Positions 8,548 through 16,166 of a stretch of 45,645 nt of DNA are shown here, one piece after another. Source of the stretch: a virus; the IMG/VR virus record IMGVR_UViG_3300017739_002423, positions 1 through 45,645 of that record; one strand, written 5' to 3'. The notes below the pieces were generated by a model. That model searched no databases. It was not told the origin of the DNA and was given only the letters and a program-made list of their open reading frames with translations. The position numbers and the translations under genes are program-made. The first letter of the stretch is position 1, and the number at the start of each line of letters is the position of its first letter.

Positions 8548-9201
8548 TTACTTATAATAAAAACCAACTCGGGGATTATCTAGATGGCCATCTGCATCAT
8601 CTGGATTATCTATATATGTATAACCTGCAGACATCCAAGTATGATGTTCTTGCTGGTCTGAGTCTTTCCAAATTGGTATAATCGTTGTTGCATTTTCCGG
8701 AAAATCCGTTCCATGCCTAAGATGTACTTCAATAATTTTTCCATCTATAAATTCTACATTACAGTGATTTGGATTTAATGTACTATCTAACCAAGTTGGT
8801 ATGTCACACTCTTCTGGTAATTTTTCTAATTTGTCCCATCGAGTAAACTTGTATAATTCTTTTTTACTATTAAATCCTTCACTAACAAATTTTGTAAATC
8901 TTTCGCCTTTTCTATATAAAAAGTCTGCACTAATATGTCTGCCTTTAAACACTTCACACCAAAATAATCCTGGCTCCCATGTAGGTGTTTTGCCTTTTTT
9001 ACATTCAACTATTTTTGCTTTTATACCCATACCAGATAAATTCATTATTGGTCTTATAATATATTCTCCTGATTCTGGGACTTTAACTCCTGCTGGGCCA
9101 CATACATATCCTAATTTTTCGGATAGAGTCAATTTATTATACACCCAGTTTGAACCTGGATGTGAGGCGTATGCCTCTTCATCAAATATTTTCATTGTCA
9201 T
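8548..9201 (-). CDS. Unknown protein, possibly ATP-grasp-like
   Basis: This 217-residue protein contains SGEYIIRPIMNLSGMGIKAK, which looks like the strand-loop-lysine part of an ATP-grasp nucleotide-binding lobe. Near the end, CNVEFIDGKIIEVHLRHG resembles the metal-binding E-x-(N/H)-x-R strand of that fold. These two pieces in this order suggest an ATP-dependent ligase fold, but the middle is too divergent to be sure. It begins at an ATGA overlap with the upstream gene and belongs to the run with the adenylating enzyme. Confidence 0.6.
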   Translation of the reverse strand: MTMKIFDEEAYASHPGSNWVYNKLTLSEKLGYVCGPAGVKVPESGEYIIRPIMNLSGMGIKAKIVECKKGKTPTWEPGLFWCEVFKGRHISADFLYRKGERFTKFVSEGFNSKKELYKFTRWDKLEKLPEECDIPTWLDSTLNPNHCNVEFIDGKIIEVHLRHGTDFPENATTIIPIWKDSDQQEHHTWMSAGYTYIDNPDDADGHLDNPRVGFYYK

Positions 9202-9491
9202 TTGGCCTTAGTGGCTACCCTAATAGGCTTCTTTCCAGTACCTGAACCGGATTTCTTACCACCGCGACCTGCTTTGTTTTGTGCTGACCTTTTACGTCGC
9301 ACCGCGGATTCTTTATCTTTCTTGCTCATGCTTTTAGCTTTGGAAGAAGGAACGCACTTGGCATAACCACTTTTCTTTCCACTAGAACCACAAGGCGGGT
9401 GCTTGCCGGACTTGTCTTTCTTGCCAATATTCACCCACTTGTCCTTAAACCATTTACGTAAATCTTCGTTTGTTACTTCATTTATCAACAT
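9198..9491 (-). CDS. Basic Cys/Gly-rich phage protein with internal-head-type leader
   Basis: From ATG 9491 the product is 97 residues and begins MLINEVTNEDLRKWF; an ATG at 9506 would add five residues, but the 9491 start matches the leader of other proteins here. The middle reads WVNIGKKDKSGKHPPCGSS, then SGYAKCVPSSKAKSMSK, then a strongly basic tail. Similar small basic proteins with a W-V-x-I-G...C-G...C-P core recur in marine phages and are uncharacterised. The charge suggests binding to packaged DNA. It overlaps the upstream zinc-finger gene by 14 bases. Confidence 0.7.
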   Translation of the reverse strand: MLINEVTNEDLRKWFKDKWVNIGKKDKSGKHPPCGSSGKKSGYAKCVPSSKAKSMSKKDKESAVRRKRSAQNKAGRGGKKSGSGTGKKPIRVATKAK

Positions 9492-9657
9492 TTGAACATT
9501 TCTCACATCTGCAACTACTGCAAACCTTTATTTGGTAAGGCTCGTAATCTGTATTTCTTTCTCTTACTTCAGCATATCTTGCTGTACCACAATGACTTCC
9601 CCATCCACAATTTTGGCAGTTACTACCTGTACTATCTTGGTGGGAAGTTAATATCAC
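9478..9657 (-). CDS. Small Cys-rich, zinc-finger-like protein (GTG start)
   Basis: This is a 59-residue reading frame starting at GTG 9657, which overlaps the TGA of the upstream gene as GTGA. That fits the tight coupling used throughout the region. The product has paired cysteines NCQNCGWGSHCG near the start and VCSSCRCEKC at the end, a likely zinc ribbon. Without it there would be an unexplained 150-base gap. The function is unknown; zinc ribbons of this size are often nucleic-acid or protein adaptors. Confidence 0.65.
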   Translation of the reverse strand: MILTSHQDSTGSNCQNCGWGSHCGTARYAEVRERNTDYEPYQIKVCSSCRCEKCSNVDK

Positions 9658-10493
9658 TTTTTACTCTTATTTCCCCAATTGGCCGCTCCAACTTTACGAC
9701 ATTTTACTAGGGCACCACTTGCATATGCACTAGGCCATACTTTGTAGCGACTTTTTACTTTTCTATAACAAGCGTCCTTTTCACCGGCCGCTTCATCAAA
9801 TTCTGCTTCTGTTAGTTCTTTAGTAACTTCGCCTAACATTGATTTACTTTTTTTCATTTCACTATCCATTGCTATTTTTACATTACTATTATTGTTTCCA
9901 AACTTAATAGGCTTACCTTTAGTTATATAACTAGTGCCAGCACCTGATCTTTGATCTATTTTATCTTGCTTGGTGTAGGCTTGTTTAATATTATTTTGAG
10001 CTTTAGCAATCGTTTGATTTGTACCCTTACTACTCATTTTAGCACCTTTGTAAGTCATATCATCCATAGCTCTATCACTTGCAAATTTATCTATACGTTT
10101 ATCAGCAACACTTATATTTTTATCTGCTACTGGTGTATGAACAACACGAGTTGTATTGCCTTTGTAAATCTTTTGCCCTACGTCGTCAACTCCACGTTCT
10201 GACAAATCTGTTTCAGGTTCATGATCGCTTTTAATTTTATGCTTATGATAAGGCTTACGCTGTTTAGGCATAATACCTCTAACCTGTGTGTTGGGAGTCA
10301 TACCTTCTATACCTTCTGTTGCAGTTTTTGGTTTATCAGCAAGATGGGCATCAATGCCTGATGTGCCTTTTAAACCCCAATGTTCAGCCGCCTTTTTGGC
10401 CGCTCCATATGAGGACTCTGCTTCACATTCGTATTTGCCTTTTTTAGCATGTACACAAATGTATTTGGCTTCTAGTAGGTATGAGGCTCTCAT
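9654..10493 (-). CDS. Candidate internal-head protein with C-terminal WPSAYASGALVKCRK module
   Basis: This is a 279-residue protein. The N-terminus MRASYLLEAKYICVHAKKGK includes LLE, a possible prohead-protease L-x-E site. A Lys-, Thr- and Gly-rich, probably disordered middle follows. The C-terminal module has CYRKVKSRYKVWPSAYASG and then ALVKCRKVGAANWG, a compact basic module I recognise as recurrent in marine T4-like phages but not characterised. The basic module suggests DNA contact. The stop overlaps the next GTG start. A structural or injected role inside the capsid is inferred. Confidence 0.7.
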   Translation of the reverse strand: MRASYLLEAKYICVHAKKGKYECEAESSYGAAKKAAEHWGLKGTSGIDAHLADKPKTATEGIEGMTPNTQVRGIMPKQRKPYHKHKIKSDHEPETDLSERGVDDVGQKIYKGNTTRVVHTPVADKNISVADKRIDKFASDRAMDDMTYKGAKMSSKGTNQTIAKAQNNIKQAYTKQDKIDQRSGAGTSYITKGKPIKFGNNNSNVKIAMDSEMKKSKSMLGEVTKELTEAEFDEAAGEKDACYRKVKSRYKVWPSAYASGALVKCRKVGAANWGNKSKK

Positions 10494-10494
10494 T

Positions 10495-10881
10495 TTATGT
10501 CTCCTGGTTATTTGGATCTGCAGGTGTCTCTACCCATTCCATTGTACCATCTGGTTGTTCAATATAACCACCAACTTCAGTTGACGCTGGATCTGCATGT
10601 GTATGTTGTACGTCACCACCATCATGTGTATGTTCCATACCATCTTCATGTGTATGCATCATCGGATCAGTCCATTCTGTCATCATTGAACTGTTTGTAG
10701 ATGCGTTTGCCATTGCTTCACTTAATTGTGACCACATATCTCTGGCGTTATGGCGTCTGTCTAATTCGATGCCATGCATTCTTCCTTCTGATTCCATCAT
10801 CATTTTGATGGACTTTTCCATGTCTGAGGCATTTCTCATCATCTCTTCCATGCTTTGAATCATTGCTTCTGTTACGTACAT
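10495..10881 (-). CDS. Met- and His-rich protein with HTH-repeat metal-binding segment
   Basis: The start is set at ATG 10881 because GGGGGAA lies just before it; an upstream frame would run 58 bases into the preceding gene. The product (128 residues) is Met- and Ser-rich at first (MEEMMRNASDMEKSIKMMME) and then carries three H-T-H triplets spaced by acidic glycine-rich turns (MMHTHEDGMEHTHDGGD, then VQHTHADP). Such H-x-H repeats bind divalent metals in phage tail-tip and other proteins. The end is acidic and proline-rich. The function is unknown; a virion component is plausible because it lies between candidate packaged proteins. Confidence 0.7.
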   Translation of the reverse strand: MYVTEAMIQSMEEMMRNASDMEKSIKMMMESEGRMHGIELDRRHNARDMWSQLSEAMANASTNSSMMTEWTDPMMHTHEDGMEHTHDGGDVQHTHADPASTEVGGYIEQPDGTMEWVETPADPNNQET

Positions 10882-10891
10882 AAGTTCCCCC

Positions 10892-12586
10892 TTACTTTTT
10901 TTCAGCTTTACTAGCATGTACCGCTTTGCGTTGTGCATCGTTCTTGTACTTGCCTTCTAACTGTGCTCTTATATTTTTAACAAAGTTTTCTACATAATCA
11001 TTAGGCTCTGAGTTATCTGGCTTTGCATCTTGATATCTGGAGCCGTCTACATCACCTTCTTTTTTTAGTTTTGCATTACCCATTTTAACAATAGTAAGAG
11101 TCATATCTTTATCTAACATTGCTTTTTGTGCTAGTTGATCTAATGACTTTGCACCAAACCCACCTGCTACACCATAATGTTCAAGGTGTTCACCTACACG
11201 ACCTAAGTAGTTAAGTGTTTCCATTGGATCCTTAAGACCTAGTTGCTTTGTTAGATTATCAACATCTGCTTTGTGTGTTTTATAATCCATTGACATGTCT
11301 TCTAGTTTTCTACCAATTGCTTGAAAGTCAGTGCCTGCTTCTGTAATTGCTGGTTTGCCTTGATCAGCACTTGAAGTCATCTTTGTTAGGTAATCCATAC
11401 TTACGTCTGTATCCATATCAGGTCCATAATCGCCTCTCATAGCAACATTACCTGCTACCGCACCACCTGCTTTTGCTTTATTCTTTTTACTACGTAAAGC
11501 ACGTTTCATAATTTTGCCAGTTTTCTTTACACCACGTTGTGCAAGTTTTTTCGCAACGTTGCCTGCACCCTTACCTGCAATTTGTCTAATAACAAATGGA
11601 AGTGCTTTTTGTAATGCCATTCTTCCTAACTGCCCTGCAATAGGAATCAGTAATGGCACTGCTTCTGCTAACTGTTGTGCTTCGTCTTCTCTGCCTTCTG
11701 CTTTTAGTTGCATATAACGCATTATAGGAGTCAAGTCCTGTGGTTGCTCACATCCACAATCTTCCATGATGCTCTCTACCATACTCTCATCATACTGTTT
11801 CCACTCATCATATTCAATATACTGGTCAGTATCTGGGTCATAGTATTTTCCCATCTTGTTATCGTAATATAAAACCTTACCACTTTTTGTTGGAATTGGA
11901 CCTTCTAAACCATCACGAGCTTGGTATTTTTCTGTATCCATTGGAGGTAAAATTGTATAGCCTTCTTCCATGTCATCCATGTCATCGCCCATACCTGCCG
12001 CTTGTTTTTCTGCATTGTACTCTGTGTAACGACGAACAGCGTCAATTGCTTCTGCGGATTGTGCAATTTTACTTTGTACCCAACCTTCTAAATTATCTCT
12101 ATCATCAATCATTCCGTGTAGTGTAATGGCATCACGTGCCATGAAATACAGTTGTGAACGTGCCATAAAGCCGTCATCATCATCTGCATCTAATACACCT
12201 TCAACTAAGCCCATCTTTTTAGCAATCTTATAACGTAGCTCATCTGCATCGCCAGGCTCCATATCAGCACTACCTTGACGGCGTGCCTCTTGGTCAACTT
12301 TACTTGCATTTTCTCTGCCTAGTTTATCTAAGTCTTTAAAGCCCATTCTACCTTCTTCAACACTTTCTTCAGGAACATCTAAATGTCCTGTTGTGCCTTG
12401 GTGTCCATCTTCTAGACTTTCGTAAGCATTTGATAATGCCTCTCTAATATCTTTGAGCCATGCAACATCACCCTTGATGTCCATAACTGCTTTTTCTAAT
12501 AATCCACCTTCTCTAAAAACTTTTTCCAGACTATTAACTTGGTCCATAGCTCTCATAAAGGTGTTGTCAATTTTCTTCTCTGACAT
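10892..12586 (-). CDS. Large unknown, possibly internal virion protein
   Basis: A 564-residue protein with no recognised family. The N-terminal 200 residues are helical and acidic (GDVAWLKDIREALSNAYESL). A central segment (PLLIPIAGQLGRMALQKALP) is hydrophobic and amphipathic, followed by a strongly basic stretch (KRALRSKKNKAKAGG). The rest is acidic and helical again. An amphipathic plus basic centre would suit a protein that contacts membrane and DNA. AGAGGTAAC precedes the ATG. It lies between two candidate capsid-packaged genes, but its own N-terminus (MSEKKIDNTFM) lacks the shared leader. Confidence 0.7.
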   Translation of the reverse strand: MSEKKIDNTFMRAMDQVNSLEKVFREGGLLEKAVMDIKGDVAWLKDIREALSNAYESLEDGHQGTTGHLDVPEESVEEGRMGFKDLDKLGRENASKVDQEARRQGSADMEPGDADELRYKIAKKMGLVEGVLDADDDDGFMARSQLYFMARDAITLHGMIDDRDNLEGWVQSKIAQSAEAIDAVRRYTEYNAEKQAAGMGDDMDDMEEGYTILPPMDTEKYQARDGLEGPIPTKSGKVLYYDNKMGKYYDPDTDQYIEYDEWKQYDESMVESIMEDCGCEQPQDLTPIMRYMQLKAEGREDEAQQLAEAVPLLIPIAGQLGRMALQKALPFVIRQIAGKGAGNVAKKLAQRGVKKTGKIMKRALRSKKNKAKAGGAVAGNVAMRGDYGPDMDTDVSMDYLTKMTSSADQGKPAITEAGTDFQAIGRKLEDMSMDYKTHKADVDNLTKQLGLKDPMETLNYLGRVGEHLEHYGVAGGFGAKSLDQLAQKAMLDKDMTLTIVKMGNAKLKKEGDVDGSRYQDAKPDNSEPNDYVENFVKNIRAQLEGKYKNDAQRKAVHASKAEKK

Positions 12587-12590
12587 GTCG

Positions 12591-12989
12591 TTACCTCTTG
12601 GTTATTCCTCGTGATTGTGTTCCGCCTTTTTTACGGAGTGATTCTAAATCTTCTAACGCTTTTACTAAAGCATTAAGTTTTGGCATGAATGTGCCTCTTG
12701 TAATTTCATATTCTACACGTTCCCAATCATCACGCTCTGCAAATTCTGCTAATCCTGTTAGCATATCTGTGACGTCTCTTTTTAATCCGTTCATGCTAAG
12801 TCTACCATAGCCTTGCACTATTACTTCAGGATTGTTGGGTTCGTCTTTATTCATTGCATATACACTTTCCTTGGCTTTTTTCTTGATACGCTTTATTATA
12901 CCAGGACCACCATTCGCAAATCCGTTTCCACCACCCATACTGGTAGCAAAAGAACCTGACATGTTTTCTGCAATTTCATTTATATTCAT
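12591..12989 (-). CDS. Small protein with MNINEIAE capsid-targeting-like leader
   Basis: A 132-residue protein. It begins MNINEIAENMSGS, with I-A-E as a possible prohead-protease site, followed by a Gly/Ser/Asn-rich linker (MGGGNGFANGGPG) and a basic patch (IKRIKKKAKES). The C-terminal 80 residues look helical (DVTDMLTGLAEFAERDDWER). No family is recognised. The late promoter CTAAATAC lies 20 bases upstream, so it is probably made late with the virion proteins. The leader plus linker plus helical domain is the layout expected of a small internal-head protein. Confidence 0.7.
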   Translation of the reverse strand: MNINEIAENMSGSFATSMGGGNGFANGGPGIIKRIKKKAKESVYAMNKDEPNNPEVIVQGYGRLSMNGLKRDVTDMLTGLAEFAERDDWERVEYEITRGTFMPKLNALVKALEDLESLRKKGGTQSRGITKR

Positions 12990-13008
12990 CGCACATATAC
13001 CTTATACT

Positions 13009-13016
13009 GTATTTAG
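13009..13016 (-). promoter_or_regulatory. T4-like late promoter octamer CTAAATAC
   Basis: Minus strand GCTAAATACAGTATAAGG precedes the ATG at 12989 by about 19 bases. CTAAATAC is a one-base variant of the ATAAATAC form found at several late genes here. Confidence 0.55.
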
Positions 13017-13024
13017 CAAAATAC

Positions 13025-13786
13025 TTAGTAATTTTGTGTTACTGACATGAGTTTCATTACGTTCTCCCATGTCTTAGGCACGTTTACTACTAGGTGTAAA
13101 CTATTATTAAACCAACTGTGTGTGCGGTGTGTTTTACGTGTATCTACATAATATGCTTTTCCTGGTGTAATAGGCCACTTTTGACCAGCCATTTCCCATT
13201 CATAAGCATCATGTTGTGTAGCTCTACTTAGAAATGCCACAATTCTAAATGTACTTCTAGTTAATTGTGGATTATCCTTATGCGGAGGGAACCAACCACC
13301 TGCATGTGTGTTAACAATCATTGTACGTCCTAATGGTTGGAAAAACTCCAACATAGGATGCAAACTAGTTAAGTCATTATACAGTTCTGTTTTTGCATTG
13401 AAATCACATTCATCTAATTTTCTTCCATGCCTACGCCTTGCTTCAGGCATACTAAGACCATCATTATAGTCATCTCCTGGCATACCCATTAAACACAAAC
13501 CTTCTCTATTGTTTACAACACCTTCTCTGCGTAAATATGGAACCCATTTGTCCTCATACTTTGCCATTTGTTTTTTAAAGTGTCCTAAATCAAACTCATA
13601 CTTTAAAGGCTCCCATACATCTAATGCACTTAGTTGTAGTTCACATTTAAGGTCTTCTGGAGTAGGTTCGAACTTAGTTTTATCAGAGTCTAACCATTTC
13701 TGATAATAGTTTCCTTGCTGATTCTGGTTTGCCTTTTTAACTAATTCAATTGGCTTTCCATCCTTGTCTACTAAATTTTCATCCAT
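13025..13786 (-). CDS. 2-oxoglutarate/Fe(II) oxygenase, aspartyl/asparaginyl hydroxylase-like
   Basis: This 253-residue protein has a double-stranded beta-helix signature: MIVNTHAGGWFPPHKDNPQ gives the H-x-D metal pair. A second histidine follows in YVDTRKTHRTHSWFNNS, with downstream residues expected to hold 2-oxoglutarate. This matches small phage oxygenases related to aspartyl beta-hydroxylases. The substrate is unknown; in T4-like phages such genes are accessory. GAGGT precedes the ATG. The gene lies between late candidate virion genes and the GNAT, SGNH and oxygenase group. Confidence 0.75.
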   Translation of the reverse strand: MDENLVDKDGKPIELVKKANQNQQGNYYQKWLDSDKTKFEPTPEDLKCELQLSALDVWEPLKYEFDLGHFKKQMAKYEDKWVPYLRREGVVNNREGLCLMGMPGDDYNDGLSMPEARRRHGRKLDECDFNAKTELYNDLTSLHPMLEFFQPLGRTMIVNTHAGGWFPPHKDNPQLTRSTFRIVAFLSRATQHDAYEWEMAGQKWPITPGKAYYVDTRKTHRTHSWFNNSLHLVVNVPKTWENVMKLMSVTQNY

Positions 13787-13793
13787 TTTTACC

Positions 13794-14021
13794 TCATATA
13801 TTTTTTATTATACGTTTGCTATCACGCCTGTCTTGTTTTTTGGTGCTATTAACAAGTTTACGTTTTTTTGCTAAGACTTCTCGTTTTAGCTCTGCATCTA
13901 ATTTACTTAAATGCTTTACACCTTTAACTCCCACATATGCAAGAGCATCATCTTTACTAACTGAATTCATAGGTCCATGAGTGTCATTCAGGACTTTTGT
14001 GTTAAATTTTTTACTTGCCAT
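13794..14021 (-). CDS. Small basic protein of unknown function
   Basis: The likely start is ATG 14021 (MASKKFNTKVLNDTHG), 75 residues, with a short overlap with the upstream acetyltransferase gene. Upstream in-frame codons only duplicate that gene in another frame. The protein is highly basic at the C-terminus (KKRKLVNSTKKQDRRDSKR), and the middle contains a short helix (ALAYVGVKGVKHLSKLDAE). No family is recognised; the charge suggests nucleic-acid binding. Confidence 0.6.
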   Translation of the reverse strand: MASKKFNTKVLNDTHGPMNSVSKDDALAYVGVKGVKHLSKLDAELKREVLAKKRKLVNSTKKQDRRDSKRIIKNI

Positions 14022-14403
14022 GATATACATTGAACCCCAATTTCTCTGCTGTTCGTATGCTAGGTATATTGTCATCTTTAATTACGCAATACAATGTATT
14101 TAACTGAAAATCTTTCCTTGCTACACGCTTTGCTAATTTTAACATCTCGGTTGCCACGTTTTGTTTTCTGTAATCTTTGTGTACTAGATAACTTACTTCA
14201 CCATCTGACTTTAGTTCAAATGCACCTATGAGTTTACTATTACTCCAACAACCATATGTTCTGTATGTATTAACAAATATAAAAGCATTTGTCAACATAA
14301 AAGGTACCTGCAGATCAGTTAATTTTGCAGTGTCGTCATCTATTAATTCTTCTACTTCTTTTACGTCTTGTTCAGTAAGACGTCTTACTCTTAGTGATTT
14401 CAT
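14011..14403 (-). CDS. GNAT-family N-acetyltransferase
   Basis: A 130-residue protein with the GNAT fold: LIGAFELKSDGEVSYLVHKD (strands 4-5) leads into YRKQNVATEMLKLAKRVAR, where the acetyl-CoA loop and helix lie, and IPSIRTAEKLGFNVY is the typical C-terminal strand-helix. It is shorter than most family members, so it is a minimal GNAT. The substrate is unknown. It overlaps the SGNH-like gene upstream by 32 bases and is followed by a small basic protein, forming an accessory group with oxygenase and SGNH genes. Confidence 0.8.
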   Translation of the reverse strand: MKSLRVRRLTEQDVKEVEELIDDDTAKLTDLQVPFMLTNAFIFVNTYRTYGCWSNSKLIGAFELKSDGEVSYLVHKDYRKQNVATEMLKLAKRVARKDFQLNTLYCVIKDDNIPSIRTAEKLGFNVYHGK

Positions 14404-14965
14404 TTTTCAAATAATCTGCCATCCAGTCGTGCATTTTTTGATCGGGGTGTCTTTCAAAATTCACTTCTAAATTAAATTGATCATGATATACATTACGCCA
14501 ACTTAATCCGTCCCACAACATTGGTACGTCTGTTTTAAATTTGTCCATACTGTTAAAAAATATTGGAATTATATTATTTGACTTTAACCAATAGTATGTA
14601 CATTCTATTACATTTCTAGACCACTGTTTAAGCATTTCATCATTGTGATAATACTTTTCATGCATAGGAGCATCTTTTGTAGTGGGCTTTGCTGTAAACT
14701 GTCCTAGCCTGTCGTTTCTTGGATTATCACCCAGTGTTAATACTCTTGAATATGCAGTCCAACCTACTATTGCAATTTCAACTTTATTATTTTTACAATA
14801 GTCTAAAGTTCTGTTCATTATAGCATGGTTGCTACTACCGCTCCATGCATCATTATATGCACCCAATTTTGCTGGAAAAGCAGAGCGTTTATTTTCCATG
14901 TTTAATGAATGGTTATCTACTAGTTCTTGTCCCATTACAAAGGAACAACCATTTGCATAAATCAT
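14372..14965 (-). CDS. SGNH-hydrolase-like protein
   Basis: This 197-residue protein starts MIYANGCSFVMGQELVD, equivalent to SGNH block I with G-C-S instead of G-D-S, and continues with AYNDAWSGSSNHAIMNR, which fits the block II/III glycine and asparagine. A later segment, ERHPDQKMHDWMADYL, holds D and H where the catalytic D-x-x-H is expected. It is a shorter relative of the protein at 6461-7234. The start overlaps the upstream oxygenase stop as TAATG. The substrate is unknown; a sugar or lipid ester is possible. Confidence 0.65.
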   Translation of the reverse strand: MIYANGCSFVMGQELVDNHSLNMENKRSAFPAKLGAYNDAWSGSSNHAIMNRTLDYCKNNKVEIAIVGWTAYSRVLTLGDNPRNDRLGQFTAKPTTKDAPMHEKYYHNDEMLKQWSRNVIECTYYWLKSNNIIPIFFNSMDKFKTDVPMLWDGLSWRNVYHDQFNLEVNFERHPDQKMHDWMADYLKNEITKSKTSY

Positions 14966-15534
14966 TAGTAACTTATATATTTCATTAATACACTGTGTCT
15001 TGTCTTTGTTACATTAGGTACGCTATGCCATGAATCAGGGCTAGATACAAAAGTCCATGCTCTGTTTGGTTTATTTTCTATATGTTTAGTATCATTTAAA
15101 ACAACACCATTATCACTATCGTTTTCACTAATATAGATCTGCAAACTTAACAGCCTGTTATGGCCTTTTTTAACATCATTATGTCTTCCTAATTTAAATC
15201 CAGGTTCACACTTGTGTATATCACATCTCATATTATCAAAGTCTTCTTTAATATTGTATTTTTGTTTTAGTATATTTTTTACTTCACTACTATCAAATAC
15301 ATCATACCAATTATTCCAAAATTCTGGAAACTCTATAGTATCTCTTGTATCTATAATAATTTGGTTATCAACACTTGCACTTTCTTTTACACCGCTATGT
15401 GTATTGCTTACCACGTTTGCAAGCTCTTTAAAGGCATCTTCAGACAAAAAGTCATCTATTATCATATGTGGGAAGGGATCATTTATGACTTGTGTATTAT
15501 TTAATACTTCACTGACCGTTGTCTTTTCCACCAT
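14965..15534 (-). CDS. 2-oxoglutarate/Fe(II) oxygenase, prolyl 4-hydroxylase-like
   Basis: This 189-residue protein has the family layout: DPFPHMIIDDFLSEDAFKEL near the N-terminus, the metal pair in LGRHNDVKKGHNRLLSLQIY (H-x-D), and SWHSVPNVTKTRHSVLM near the end, with the distal histidine and the arginine that binds 2-oxoglutarate. That is the pattern of phage P4H-like enzymes. All three metal ligands are visible, so it is likely active. It follows a candidate packaged protein and overlaps the next SGNH-like gene by one base. Confidence 0.85.
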   Translation of the reverse strand: MVEKTTVSEVLNNTQVINDPFPHMIIDDFLSEDAFKELANVVSNTHSGVKESASVDNQIIIDTRDTIEFPEFWNNWYDVFDSSEVKNILKQKYNIKEDFDNMRCDIHKCEPGFKLGRHNDVKKGHNRLLSLQIYISENDSDNGVVLNDTKHIENKPNRAWTFVSSPDSWHSVPNVTKTRHSVLMKYISY

Positions 15535-15535
15535 G

Positions 15536-16165
15536 TTATTTTTTAAGACCTGGAATAGGTTTTAATGCTCCGCCTTGTTTTGAATTTGCGCCAGTACCCG
15601 GTCCATCTTGTCTTCCATATGGCATGCCCTGTTTCATTGCGGCTGTTTTACGTTGCTGATTGCCTTTTTTATAATCTTTATATTGTTTTGTCTTTGCAAT
15701 ACTAGGCGTGTTAGCCAGTTTAGCATCTATTTTGTTGTGCATTCTAACTGTATTTCTAGCCGCTGTCTCAGCATCAGAAGCGCCTTTTTTAAAAACATTA
15801 GCATCATCTTTTAATGACTGAGGCCTATGTTTAAAAATACTATCATAGCCTTTGTTTTTAGTAACAGTTTTATTACCCTTAGCATCTGTTTTAGTTGTAG
15901 TAGTACTAAATGTATTATCTGGCCTTACTAAAGTTTTTGACGAATGTTTACTTCTAGTATTATCAGGGTTTGTAGTTGTTACTGATCTTTTGAATACATC
16001 AGTTGTTCCGGTATTTTGAGTATTACGAATATTTCGAGTTGATACTTTTTCACTAGATCTTCCTGAAGGTGCTTGTGTTGTTCGTGTAGTAATATTTTGT
16101 TTAGTGGAGATTTTATCAGTACCCTTTGGAACTGCTCCGTAATTTGTAATTTCATTTATACGCAT
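15536..16165 (-). CDS. Thr/Lys-rich protein with MRINEIT leader
   Basis: The start is set at ATG 16165 (MRINEITNYGAVPKG), two bases after the stop of the upstream fusion gene and matching the leader of other proteins here; an upstream frame start would run into that gene. The product is 209 residues, low complexity, rich in Thr, Lys, Asn and Ser (GRSSEKVSTRNIRNTQNTG), and probably unstructured. A similar composition occurs in the 413-residue protein at 20751. A short basic tail ends KPIPGLKK. The function is unknown; packaged internal protein is the working idea. Confidence 0.7.
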   Translation of the reverse strand: MRINEITNYGAVPKGTDKISTKQNITTRTTQAPSGRSSEKVSTRNIRNTQNTGTTDVFKRSVTTTNPDNTRSKHSSKTLVRPDNTFSTTTTKTDAKGNKTVTKNKGYDSIFKHRPQSLKDDANVFKKGASDAETAARNTVRMHNKIDAKLANTPSIAKTKQYKDYKKGNQQRKTAAMKQGMPYGRQDGPGTGANSKQGGALKPIPGLKK

Positions 16166-16166
16166 A

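Noticed and set aside
8801-9211. Plus-strand frame of 136 residues
   Set aside because: Antisense to the ATP-grasp-like gene, without ribosome site or recognisable motifs, and the minus-strand gene has coupled starts on both sides.
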